Shown: positions 1 through 6,690 of the stretch, piece after piece
How positions within the stretch are numbered: position 1 is the stretch's first letter
Layout: every line of letters begins with the position of its first letter
NCBI GenBank assembly: GCA_030430845.1
Contig: JAUIKE010000071.1
Span: 1-38,078, forward strand
From: Bacteroidia bacterium
GTDB taxonomy: Bacteria > Bacteroidota > Bacteroidia > Chitinophagales > Saprospiraceae
Direction of reading: 5' to 3'
Length of the DNA stretch: 38,078 nt
The notes under the pieces: model-generated
Told to the model about the DNA's origin: nothing
What the model saw: only the letters and a program-made list of their open reading frames with translations
Databases searched by the model: none
Position numbers and translations under genes: made by a program

Positions 1-127
1 ACACAACCAATAATATATTTTTTGGAGGTGGTTTAAAGAAAAAAACTTCGTTTTTTTCTTTAAACCACCTCCAAAACAAAATTATCTGGGGTGGGTAAAA
101 ACGAGGAACGAGTTTTTACACAACCCC
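1..127 (-). repeat. Hairpin repeat element, copy A (truncated by window start)
   Basis: This copy is inverted relative to copies B (19242-19391) and C (37953-38078). It contains a perfect 27-bp inverted repeat (arms 20-46 and 50-76, loop TTC) and a smaller hairpin at 95-119 (8-bp stem GTAAAAAC/GTTTTTAC, 9-nt loop). Read on the minus strand it begins GGGGTTGTGTAAAAA at 127 and ends in ATTATTGGTTGTGT at the window edge, so a third hairpin, present in copy B, would lie outside the window. It encodes no plausible protein. The form is that of a non-autonomous, MITE-like or REP-like element; mobility is inference. Confidence 0.85.
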
Positions 128-285
128 GTGATGCTTTGCTAAATGAATAGCAGCCTACTCCTTATTTAGAAAACACAAACGTCCAGCATCTTGCCGATCG
201 CAGCGGCAAGAGCATCACAGCATCGTGAGGCCGCCACAGGCGGACGAACCAGCATCTCTGAGTACTGGACAGAGCAAAGCATCAC
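128..285. repeat. Inverted repeat with internal hairpins next to copy A
   Basis: GTGATGCTTTGCT at 128-140 is matched by its perfect 13-bp reverse complement at 273-285. Inside are a CTTGCCG/CGGCAAG stem (190-196 with 204-210), a CCGCC/GGCGG stem near 231-243, and five copies of AGCATC (185, 211, 219, 251, 278). It directly abuts copy A. A 62-codon minus-strand frame across it (166-354) has no signs of a real gene. It is probably a second intergenic repeat family; whether it is repeated elsewhere in the genome cannot be seen here. Confidence 0.5.
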
Positions 286-502
286 CCCAATAAGATAATG
301 CTCACCAATAAAGAAAAATTTTGCTTTATGGACGATCAAAGGACGTTGATCCAATAATTATCCCGCATTATATAAAAGAATGGTACACTAGTCGCTAAGA
401 CCTTAATTTAGAGGAAGTTTTAAAATTGGGAAGACCACAAGCTCTTGTCAAAATCAACCGACTGTTTTACTACTTTCACAACCAAAAAATTAACAATACA
501 TC
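286..502. other. A/T-rich leader of the first gene, no recognised content
   Basis: I found no open frame, exact TAnnTTTG box or hairpin worth naming here. The stretch presumably holds the promoter and 5' untranslated region of the gene starting at 503. Confidence 0.4.
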
Positions 503-1717
503 ATGAAAAGGTCTAACATAATTCTGTTGGCGGCCGTGCTGGGACTCTTCACCCAGGTACACGCCAGCGAATATAAAGCAGGACAAAACGTTAATATTAC
601 CGAAAAACAAGAAGGAAACACCTATGTAGCCGGCGGCGAAGTCTACATCGATGCCGTGATTAACGGCGATCTGATCGTGGCGGGCGGCGAAGTTTTTGTC
701 AATGACAGTATTAATGATGATGCCATCATCGCAGGGGGCGAAATCACTATTACTGGCGTTGCAGGCGATGACCTGCGCGTGTTTGGTGGCGAAATTCGTA
801 TCACAAAGGATGTGTACGGAGATTTGGTTATTACCGGCGGAGAGGTCGTCATCGAAGCCTCTGTTACGGTTTGGGGTGACCTGATCGTAGCCGGCGGTGA
901 AGTGAGCAGCTATGCCAATATCAAAGGAAACGTCAAAGCAGCCGGCGGCGAAATGGAACTGGGCGGCCAGATCGACGGGAACCTGGATGTTGTTGGCGGT
1001 GAACTCGAACTGTATGCCATTGTCAACGGGACTTCCTCCATTTCCGCTCAGGACCTGGACCTTAATAGCGAAGCTCGCTTCAACAGCGATGTGCGGTACT
1101 GGACAGAAGAGGGGAGGGTCGACTTTGGAGACCATTTAGGAGAAGGTGCGCGTGCTTCTTTCGACGAAGATTTGAAAAAAGAGTTCAATTTTGAATTCGA
1201 TATGAAAAAAGCGATCTGGACATTTACCATCTTCCGGATTTTCTCCGGCATGGTATTGATCAGCTTACTAGTAGCTCTGATGGGCCGTTTCTTTAAGCGC
1301 AATGCCGGTGGCGTCAGAGATCATATGGGTAAATACCTGGGCGCTGGTTTATTGCTGTTCCTCGGTCTGCCTGTTTTGAGTATGGTCGCATTCGGAACCG
1401 TGATCGGTATTCCTCTGGGCGTTGTAGGGATGTCCTTGTTTGTGATCCTGGCCGTTATTGCCAGTTCACTGACAGCCGTAGTAGCTGCCTATGAGATCCG
1501 CGAGTACCGTCGCGAGAATTGGGGTACAGGCGTGATGATCGCTATTTCCGTTGGTTTGTTCATCGCTCTGAGAATGTTGGATATGGTGCCGGTGGCCGGT
1601 AGCCTGGTGAATTTTGCCCTGTCTGCTATCGCAGTGGGCTATGTTTTAAAGATGATGAGAAAAAAACGCAGTGGAAGTGAAGCTGAGGCGGATGCTCCAA
1701 TAGATGAGATCGTATAA
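503..1717 (+). CDS. Secreted/membrane protein with GGE beta-solenoid repeats (bactofilin-like) and membrane C-terminus
   Basis: This 404-residue protein has a signal peptide (residues 1-21, hydrophobic core ILLAAVLGLF). Residues about 40-175 consist of short repeats marked by GGE at residues 44, 61, 78, 95, 112, 131, 148 and 165. The period is exactly 17 except for one step of 19, and a GDL-V-type core precedes most GGE units. Such glycine-turn repeats are typical of right-handed beta-solenoids in the polymer-forming/bactofilin-like superfamily. Residues about 240-385 hold roughly four membrane helices, followed by a basic and then acidic cytoplasmic tail. The repeat domain should therefore be exported and tethered to the inner membrane, whereas classical bactofilins are cytoplasmic. 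The function is unknown; a scaffold role is inference. Confidence 0.8.
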   Translation: MKRSNIILLAAVLGLFTQVHASEYKAGQNVNITEKQEGNTYVAGGEVYIDAVINGDLIVAGGEVFVNDSINDDAIIAGGEITITGVAGDDLRVFGGEIRITKDVYGDLVITGGEVVIEASVTVWGDLIVAGGEVSSYANIKGNVKAAGGEMELGGQIDGNLDVVGGELELYAIVNGTSSISAQDLDLNSEARFNSDVRYWTEEGRVDFGDHLGEGARASFDEDLKKEFNFEFDMKKAIWTFTIFRIFSGMVLISLLVALMGRFFKRNAGGVRDHMGKYLGAGLLLFLGLPVLSMVAFGTVIGIPLGVVGMSLFVILAVIASSLTAVVAAYEIREYRRENWGTGVMIAISVGLFIALRMLDMVPVAGSLVNFALSAIAVGYVLKMMRKKRSGSEAEADAPIDEIV

Positions 1718-1724
1718 AAAAAAA

Positions 1725-1751
1725 GAAGGATTCGCCGGAGGCGGATCCTTC
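1725..1751 (+). terminator. Hairpin downstream of the GGE-repeat gene
   Basis: GAAGGATTCGCC pairs with GGCGGATCCTTC around a GGA loop (12 bp with one T-G wobble). It begins 8 nt after the stop codon, with an A-run before it but no T-run after it. It is a likely transcript 3' end. Confidence 0.6.
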
Positions 1752-1823
1752 AATATTCCCTAAAATCACCCGAATTGAATTAAAGTTTTTCTTGCCGTTA
1801 ATACAAAGGAAAGACAATCCGGA

Positions 1824-1891
1824 CGCATCGGAGATGACAATAATCAATCTTAAAGACTGATTTTTGTCAAACCTCCGATGCGATTTTTTTT
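1824..1891 (+). terminator. Nested long hairpin with T8 tail (terminator or small RNA 3' end)
   Basis: CGCATCGGAG (1824-1833) pairs perfectly with CTCCGATGCG (1873-1882) and is followed by T8 at 1884-1891. The apparent 39-nt loop is itself paired in register: TGACAA with TTGTCA, AATCA with TGATT, and TCTT with AAGA. This gives one long interrupted stem. It lies more than 100 nt past the previous gene, which already has its own hairpin, so it may end an independent short transcript. No clear promoter was found between 1752 and 1823. Confidence 0.6.
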
Positions 1892-2128
1892 ATGCCCGCC
1901 TTTTTCCTTAAAAATCTACCTTTTTAAAACTTTATCAAGCCGCTCATTTTCAATAAGGTAGGAGCTGTAGCCTGCTCATTTGATACTTTCCTGTTCCAAT
2001 AGGCAGCCGCTTTGGAAAAGTCAAAAAAATATTTCCCATATAAGAAAAAAATAAATTGCAAAGATTTGCCATTGACTTTGCGTAAAATTAAGTTTAATTT
2101 AATGTTAATTTATTGTAAACAAATGTTG

Positions 2129-2136
2129 TATCTTTG
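2129..2136 (+). promoter_or_regulatory. Bacteroidota -7 box TATCTTTG
   Basis: TATCTTTG is an exact TAnnTTTG match 53 bp before the ATG at 2190. The -33 region has only TTA/TTG-like triplets, none at ideal spacing. The preceding stretch 1892-2128 is A/T-rich and shows no gene. Confidence 0.65.
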
Positions 2137-2189
2137 TATGCTACATGATTGAGAAAGAAATGGATTTTTAGAACGAAAAGGGAAGTGTT

Positions 2190-3074
2190 ATGAAAAAGAT
2201 GATCCTGTTGTTGATATGTATTTTGCCTTATTATGTATTTAGTTCAAATATATGCCAGACGGATTTTGTACTGAAGGAAGGGATGATTCTGGTAAAGGCA
2301 AAGGTGGATCAACGATCGGGATTGTTCATTTTGGATACGGGGGCACCCTGCCTCATTTTGAATTCGCGTCATTTCAATGTACAAGCCTCGGAGGACCAAA
2401 TCATAAGCGCTAACGATCAGGTGCTCACCGAGGAAAAAGCGGTTACCGATTTTTTGTGGGGCTGCATTGATAAAAAATATTTCAAGGCCATTGCCATTGA
2501 TCTCGCACATTTGGAGCAAGCTTTAGATACCCAGATTTTAGGTCTGATAGGTTATGAGATCATTCAGAAAAACGAAATTCTCATCGATTATTATGAAAGG
2601 GTCATTGAGCAGTATCCGGCCAAAAAGTCGAGCCTGCACGAATCTCAAACAGCTAGCTTAAGCATACCCTTTGAAATGTCAGGGCATCTACCCATCGTTT
2701 CGGCAGAAATTGAAAACTTTACCTTAAACCTGGCCTTCGATTCTGCCTCCGAATCGAATATGTTGGACCAAAATTATAAGAAAAAACTATCGGAGGAAAC
2801 CGATCCCAAGTTGATCATTTTCAGAGGAGCTGACCAAAGGGATATTTTAGTGACGGCTGTTAATATTTCCTCTACTTATATTAGTGAGGAGCGATTTCGG
2901 GATATGGAGTACCTGTTTAAGGATGTCGATAAGATCCGGGAAATCGGACACAGTAATTTTGACGGCTTACTCGGCCATCCCTTTATTGAGGCTTGTGGGC
3001 GATTGTCCATCAATTATAAGAAAAAGGAGATCTATGTTTGGGAAAGGGATATTTCAATTGTAGGTACAAAATAA
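2190..3074 (+). CDS. Secreted retropepsin-like aspartyl protease family protein
   Basis: This 294-residue protein has a signal peptide (residues 1-19, ending FSS). The first lobe carries the aspartyl-protease motif FILDTGAP with D49-T50-G51. The second lobe has LAFDSASES with D184-S185-A186 at the equivalent place, and a late GLLGHPFIE segment resembles the Bacteroidota two-lobed gag-protease-like family. Because the second site reads DSA rather than DTG or DSG, single-lobe activity, dimer action or loss of activity are all possible. It has its own promoter box and converges on the cupin-methyltransferase gene, sharing a palindromic terminator that includes its last codons (GGT ACA AAA TAA). 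Confidence 0.75.
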   Translation: MKKMILLLICILPYYVFSSNICQTDFVLKEGMILVKAKVDQRSGLFILDTGAPCLILNSRHFNVQASEDQIISANDQVLTEEKAVTDFLWGCIDKKYFKAIAIDLAHLEQALDTQILGLIGYEIIQKNEILIDYYERVIEQYPAKKSSLHESQTASLSIPFEMSGHLPIVSAEIENFTLNLAFDSASESNMLDQNYKKKLSEETDPKLIIFRGADQRDILVTAVNISSTYISEERFRDMEYLFKDVDKIREIGHSNFDGLLGHPFIEACGRLSINYKKKEIYVWERDISIVGTK

Positions 3075-3118
3075 AAAAAGGGGAGCGCCGCAGCGCTCCC
3101 CTTTTTTTATTTTGTACC
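3063..3118. terminator. Bidirectional terminator, perfect 26-bp stem spanning both stop codons
   Basis: The arms 3063-3088 and 3093-3118 are perfect reverse complements around a CGCA loop, with A7 and T7 runs flanking the core GGGGAGCGC. The stop codons of the two convergent genes (3072-3074 on plus, 3107-3109 on minus) are exact mirror images, and both proteins end Gly-Thr-Lys. Confidence 0.95.
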
Positions 3119-4768
3119 TTTTTGGGCAATCACCAAATACCGGGTAGATTCACAACTATCCGCCCATTCCGGAATGGGTTTGAGACTGATGGCATCATAA
3201 AGTTCCACCTTCCCGCCAAAGGCTTTTTCGAAGTAAGCCCGCATACGGTTAACAGGCGGCAGATACCGTTTATGCTTGCCGGCATAGGTGATTCTCAGTG
3301 TTTCACCCTGAGCTTGAATATTGGTAATTTCACTGCGCTGATACATTAGCCCTTCTTCTTCGATTAGTTCAGGGGTACGCAGGGAAATGGTTTTTTTATC
3401 TTTCGAAAACATAACATTCGGATACCATCTGACATGATCCGTAGTAATAAAGTCCCCAATAAAGTAGCCACCCGGCTTGATGATATCAGCCGTTTTCTGG
3501 ATCGCCTCCGGTAATTTTTTCGGATCGAGATACTGGAAGACGTTCAATCCGCTGAAGGCAATGTCCCACATCTGAATACTTGGATCAAGGGTGAGTACAT
3601 CGCCTACGTCGGCCTGAATGCGCTTTTGAGCCTCGGCTACCATCGCTGCTGAGATGTCCATGCCGAAAAGTTGCTCATAAGGGACCCCTAGCTCTTCGAT
3701 CATATAGGATTCTACCAGGCCGGTACCACAACCTACAGAGATGACAGATTGATTGGAAAAGTCAATTTTTTCCGTTTCGGCAAAAAAGTCCAGGTATCCT
3801 TTCATGAACTTATCCAGGCAGGGTTGGCAGATCACTTCATCGTATAGTGCCGCATATTTGTGGAAGCTATCCTGATTATTCTGCTCGCTCAGCAACTCAT
3901 TCTGCAAGCGGGCCGCTTCCTTGAGTTCCCAATTCAGAATTTTCCAAAAAGAAGAATGAGTATGATGCCCTTTTTCATCGGTATGCTCCTTCAGATCGTG
4001 GATCAGGTAGCGGAGGTGATCCACAGACATGAAGTCGGCGATCACATCCTGGAGATTTTTTCCACTTTTGTTTGCTTTCTGGTTCTCCATTTTGCGCAAT
4101 CGCCTGATCAATTCGATCATATGCCGCAGGCGGGTGGGAAAGTCAGGCTGCGGGCCTTCTTCAAAGCGCTTAACCTCATCGAGCGGCAAAGCAAAGAATA
4201 CTCCGCCATCTACCCTTTGGATGGTTTGATTTTCGAGATCAAAAACACGGGCATCCCCCGTGACATTATTGATATCACCCGGTTCGCCATAAATGTGTAA
4301 GCTTAAGAAAAAGCTGTCGTGTGTCGGATTTCCCATTTGATGGACCAGGCTATGGTGAACTCCTACAGCATCGCCGCTTTTCATTCTCCACCGGGCCAGG
4401 GTGCTGATCTTTCCTTCTCCATATCGAAAAGTAGCATGTTCTGCCGGGCCAAATACCTGAACAGCTCCCCATTGCGTGTTCCCATGATCGTGGATGGTTG
4501 AAAAATCACCCGGCCTCCATGACATCACCATGATCTCAAAGTTGTCTCCTTTATACACCAGCTTCCTGCCGTAAGAATCCTGGATAGGATGGTCAAAATC
4601 AGCCCACGGCTTCAACTCTTCTACCTTAACATCCGCTTCGAGAATGATCTTGCGCATTTCCGATGGCTTCAAATGGCGATTTTGTTCCAGTTTTTCGGCA
4701 ATATATTTTAAGGAGTAAGGTAATTCGGTAATATCAGATATCGGTTGTTTAGAAGTTGCTGTTTTCAT
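3107..4768 (-). CDS. Cysteine-dioxygenase-like cupin fused to a SAM-dependent methyltransferase
   Basis: The protein is 553 residues from the start chosen at 4768 (MKTATSK). An upstream in-frame ATG at 4813 would add 15 residues with no domain; numbering here is from 4768. The N-terminal domain, about residues 60-195, is a cysteine-dioxygenase-type cupin: the HDHG pair (H93, H95) and a third ligand in HQMGNP (H143) would bind iron, and SLHIYGEP is typical of bacterial thiol dioxygenases. A helical linker (about 205-310) leads to a class I methyltransferase from about 320 to the end, with the SAM motif SVGCGTG near 344-350 and FGMDIS as the acidic motif. Thiol dioxygenases oxidise cysteine-type thiols to sulfinates. 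The substrate here and the role of the fused methyltransferase are unknown. It is divergent from thioredoxin and YeeE genes, which supports a sulfur or thiol role. Confidence 0.8.
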   Translation of the reverse strand: MKTATSKQPISDITELPYSLKYIAEKLEQNRHLKPSEMRKIILEADVKVEELKPWADFDHPIQDSYGRKLVYKGDNFEIMVMSWRPGDFSTIHDHGNTQWGAVQVFGPAEHATFRYGEGKISTLARWRMKSGDAVGVHHSLVHQMGNPTHDSFFLSLHIYGEPGDINNVTGDARVFDLENQTIQRVDGGVFFALPLDEVKRFEEGPQPDFPTRLRHMIELIRRLRKMENQKANKSGKNLQDVIADFMSVDHLRYLIHDLKEHTDEKGHHTHSSFWKILNWELKEAARLQNELLSEQNNQDSFHKYAALYDEVICQPCLDKFMKGYLDFFAETEKIDFSNQSVISVGCGTGLVESYMIEELGVPYEQLFGMDISAAMVAEAQKRIQADVGDVLTLDPSIQMWDIAFSGLNVFQYLDPKKLPEAIQKTADIIKPGGYFIGDFITTDHVRWYPNVMFSKDKKTISLRTPELIEEEGLMYQRSEITNIQAQGETLRITYAGKHKRYLPPVNRMRAYFEKAFGGKVELYDAISLKPIPEWADSCESTRYLVIAQKGTK

Positions 4769-4860
4769 AGGAGACAATTGTGTTTGACTTAAAATATGTG
4801 AAAATATGAACATTTATTCATTTATATACTACAAAAAAGACTACTAGAGGGTTGAATAAA

Positions 4861-4918
4861 AGGAAAAAAAGGAAGGTTTTAATCAGCCCGATACAGATTA
4901 AAACCTTCCTTTTTTCCC
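4861..4918. other. Terminator-like hairpin inside the divergent intergenic region
   Basis: AAGGAAGGTTTTAATC (4869-4884) pairs perfectly with its complement at 4896-4911 around an 11-nt loop. A7 and T6 runs followed by GG/CC extend the stem. It lies upstream of both the minus gene starting at 4768 and the plus gene starting at 5132, so it cannot be an ordinary 3' end for either. If the minus-strand promoter lies above it, it would act as a leader attenuator; it could also insulate the two promoters. I saw no credible gene in 4814-5131. Confidence 0.6.
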
Positions 4919-4921
4919 TTT

Positions 4922-4937
4922 TGTGATAGCTGTCACT
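4922..4937 (+). promoter_or_regulatory. CRP/FNR-type operator TGTGA-N6-TCACT
   Basis: TGTGATAGCTGTCACT is a near-perfect match to the CRP-family consensus TGTGA-N6-TCACA. Its centre (4929.5) lies about 43 bp before the start site expected from the CATCTTTG box at 4959-4966, which is the usual position for a class II activator. Regulator identity is inference. Confidence 0.55.
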
Positions 4938-4958
4938 GTAGCCGACTACACATTTCTC

Positions 4959-4966
4959 CATCTTTG
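4959..4966 (+). promoter_or_regulatory. Probable -7 box CATCTTTG of the thioredoxin operon
   Basis: CATCTTTG matches TAnnTTTG at all but the first base, with no good -33 element, which fits an activator-dependent promoter. It implies a leader of about 155 nt before the ATG at 5132. The leader contains a small ATGTCC/GGACAT hairpin at 4987-5004. Confidence 0.45.
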
Positions 4967-5131
4967 TACTGTCGTTAAAAAACAGCATGTCCTGATACGG
5001 ACATAAGCTGGTCAAACAAAAAGATGATTTAGGTTTTATTAAGAACAAATACCAAGTTGAAAAAAGGCCGATTGAGAAAAAAATCAAAATAATTAAGGAA
5101 GGCCTGACTTAAACTTAAAAAATAAAGAAAA

Positions 5132-5437
5132 ATGAGCAAGAAGGTATCATTTGGTGAGTTGATCAACGGCGAGAAGCCGGTGTTGGTAGATTTTTCAGCA
5201 GAGTGGTGTGGTCCTTGCCGTGCCATGGCTCCGATCTTGAAAGAAGTGGCTGGAGAAATAGGTGACAAGGCGAGCATCGTAAAAATTGATGTGGATCGTA
5301 ACCAGGCACTTGCCTCTCAGCTACAGATCCATGGTGTTCCTACTTTTATATTATTTAAAGATGGGGAAGTGAAATGGCGCCAATCAGGGATGCAATCAGC
5401 CATGCAATTATCTCACATTATCAATGAATTCGCATAG
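5132..5437 (+). CDS. trxA: Thioredoxin
   Basis: This is a 101-residue, single-domain thioredoxin of normal family length with no signal peptide, so it is cytoplasmic. The active site EWCGPCR has C26 and C29, and GVPTF supplies the cis-proline loop. It would reduce protein disulfides or carry sulfane-sulfur reduction. It is the first gene of a likely operon with two YeeE/YedE transporter subunits (the next ATG is 82 bp downstream). That context suggests it may reduce persulfides or thiosulfate-derived sulfur rather than being the housekeeping thioredoxin; this last point is inference. The gene symbol is by family and does not imply orthology. Confidence 0.92.
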   Translation: MSKKVSFGELINGEKPVLVDFSAEWCGPCRAMAPILKEVAGEIGDKASIVKIDVDRNQALASQLQIHGVPTFILFKDGEVKWRQSGMQSAMQLSHIINEFA

Positions 5438-5519
5438 TTAAACTAAATTTGTAGGATTATACTGCTAAAATGGGGCAGTGGACATTAGTAATACAATCCA
5501 ACGAAAATCGAACAAAAAC

Positions 5520-6113
5520 ATGGAATTAGTAAGTAATCCAACAACATTTTTGGACTTTATAAGGCAGCCCTGGCACTGGGCTGTATCCGGGGTAGCTATT
5601 GCAGCTATTATGTTTGTGCTGACCTGGATGGGTAGAAGCTTTGGGGTGTCTACAACTTTCAAAGCCACTTGTACCGCATTGGGAGCGGGAAAAGTCAGTG
5701 ACTTTTTTAAAATAGACCTTAAAGAAGAAGGATGGCGGATGGCCTTCGCCATAGGTGGCCTGCTAGGTGGTGTGATTGCGGCCTTTTTCTTAAGCAGCCC
5801 GGAGCCGGTGGCCATTTCAGAGGCTACGCAGGCCCATCTGAGTGAAGTAGGCCTGGCTCTGCCGGAAGGTGATAGTACCGGAAGAGGTTTTGTTCCTACG
5901 GGGCTATTAAATTTTTCTAGCATAAAAGGCATTTTATTGGCCATTGGAGGAGGATTCCTGGTCGGATTTGGCGCCCGTTATGGGGACGGATGTACCTCAG
6001 GCCATGCCATCTCAGGCTTGTCACACTTGCAATTGCCTTCCTTGATCACCGTTATCGGGTTTTTCATAGGAGGCTTGCTGATGACACATTTTATTCTGCC
6101 TTTCTTATTCTAG
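5520..6113 (+). CDS. YeeE/YedE-family sulfur-compound transporter, subunit 1
   Basis: The protein is 197 residues from the ATG at 5520. An upstream GTG at 5478 would add 14 polar residues and is less likely. It has about five membrane helices. The conserved motif GARYGDGCTSGH and the segment FKATCTALG each carry a cysteine where the thiosulfate transporter family (TsuA/YeeE) relays thiosulfate by S-H...S contacts. The usual single long YeeE chain is split here between this gene and the one at 6153, as in PmpA/PmpB-type pairs found beside persulfide dioxygenases. The substrate is likely thiosulfate or another sulfur anion, crossing the inner membrane. The two subunit genes are 39 bp apart and follow thioredoxin. 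Confidence 0.85.
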   Translation: MELVSNPTTFLDFIRQPWHWAVSGVAIAAIMFVLTWMGRSFGVSTTFKATCTALGAGKVSDFFKIDLKEEGWRMAFAIGGLLGGVIAAFFLSSPEPVAISEATQAHLSEVGLALPEGDSTGRGFVPTGLLNFSSIKGILLAIGGGFLVGFGARYGDGCTSGHAISGLSHLQLPSLITVIGFFIGGLLMTHFILPFLF

Positions 6114-6152
6114 GGAACACATTTGATAGACTAAAAAATCGAACATTATAGC

Positions 6153-6566
6153 ATGAAAAATATATCGTTTTTACTAGTAGGTGTTTTATTCGGGATCATT
6201 ATGACGAAGTCAGAAGCGATTTCCTGGTTCCGGATTCACGAAATGTTCCGCTTTGAAAGTTTTCACATGTACGGCATCATTGGTACAGCTGTGATATTAG
6301 GAGCAGCTTCCATTTGGGCAGCCAAAAAGTTTAAGATGAAAACTTTGCGCCAAACACTCGTCACTTATACACCAATGAAACTCAGTATTCCCCGGCACTT
6401 ATTAGCCGGCACCATCTTCGGACTGGGTTGGGCGATCACGGGTTGCTGCCCGGGCCCCATGTACGTGCTGGTCGGACACGGATACTGGATTATCCTGCTC
6501 GTTATCCTGGGGGCGCTTTTAGGAACATTCACCTACGGTGTGGTGAGAAAGTATCTGCCACATTAA
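6153..6566 (+). CDS. YeeE/YedE-family (DUF6691-like) transporter, subunit 2
   Basis: This 137-residue protein has four predicted membrane helices. The hallmark GLGWAITGCCPGP carries a vicinal Cys-Cys pair in the family's re-entrant cysteine motif. It is half the size of a full YeeE transporter and complements the protein at 5520. Together they should form one sulfur-anion channel in the inner membrane. An N-terminal hydrophobic stretch begins right at the ATG (MKNISFLLVGVLFGII), supporting this start. No intrinsic terminator directly follows; the next hairpin with a T-run is at 6646. Confidence 0.85.
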   Translation: MKNISFLLVGVLFGIIMTKSEAISWFRIHEMFRFESFHMYGIIGTAVILGAASIWAAKKFKMKTLRQTLVTYTPMKLSIPRHLLAGTIFGLGWAITGCCPGPMYVLVGHGYWIILLVILGALLGTFTYGVVRKYLPH

Positions 6567-6616
6567 AAGAAATAATTTGAATGGGGCCTCGGCCCTATCC
6601 AGGCAAGACTAAGGGT

Positions 6617-6624
6617 TATATTTG
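6617..6624 (+). promoter_or_regulatory. -7 box TATATTTG upstream of the porin leader hairpin
   Basis: TATATTTG is an exact TAnnTTTG match, but no TTG lies at the proper distance upstream. Transcription from it would start near 6631, before the hairpin at 6646-6672, making the hairpin part of the porin leader. Confidence 0.5.
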
Positions 6625-6645
6625 GGTGATTTTTCATTAGGGTTT

Positions 6646-6678
6646 AACGGACAGCTGGAACAGCTGTCCGTTTTTTTT
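6646..6678 (+). terminator. Intrinsic terminator 12 bp before the porin start (end of YeeE operon or attenuator)
   Basis: AACGGACAGCTG and CAGCTGTCCGTT form a perfect 12-bp stem with a GAA loop, followed by T8 at 6671-6678. Only 12 nt separate the T-run from the porin ATG at 6691, leaving no room for a promoter in between. Confidence 0.85.
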
Positions 6679-6690
6679 GAATCGATAGCT

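Noticed and set aside
476..1135. 219-codon minus-strand open frame opposite the GGE-repeat gene
   Set aside because: It mirrors the repetitive codon pattern of the real plus-strand gene, has no signal, domain or start context, and overlaps it completely.
4818..5087. 89-codon minus-strand frame in the divergent gap
   Set aside because: Made of low-complexity Phe/Leu/Lys codons through the hairpin and CRP-like site; looks like chance.
6622..6690. Upstream start of the porin gene
   Set aside because: It would translate through the terminator hairpin and place 23 residues before a clear signal peptide.
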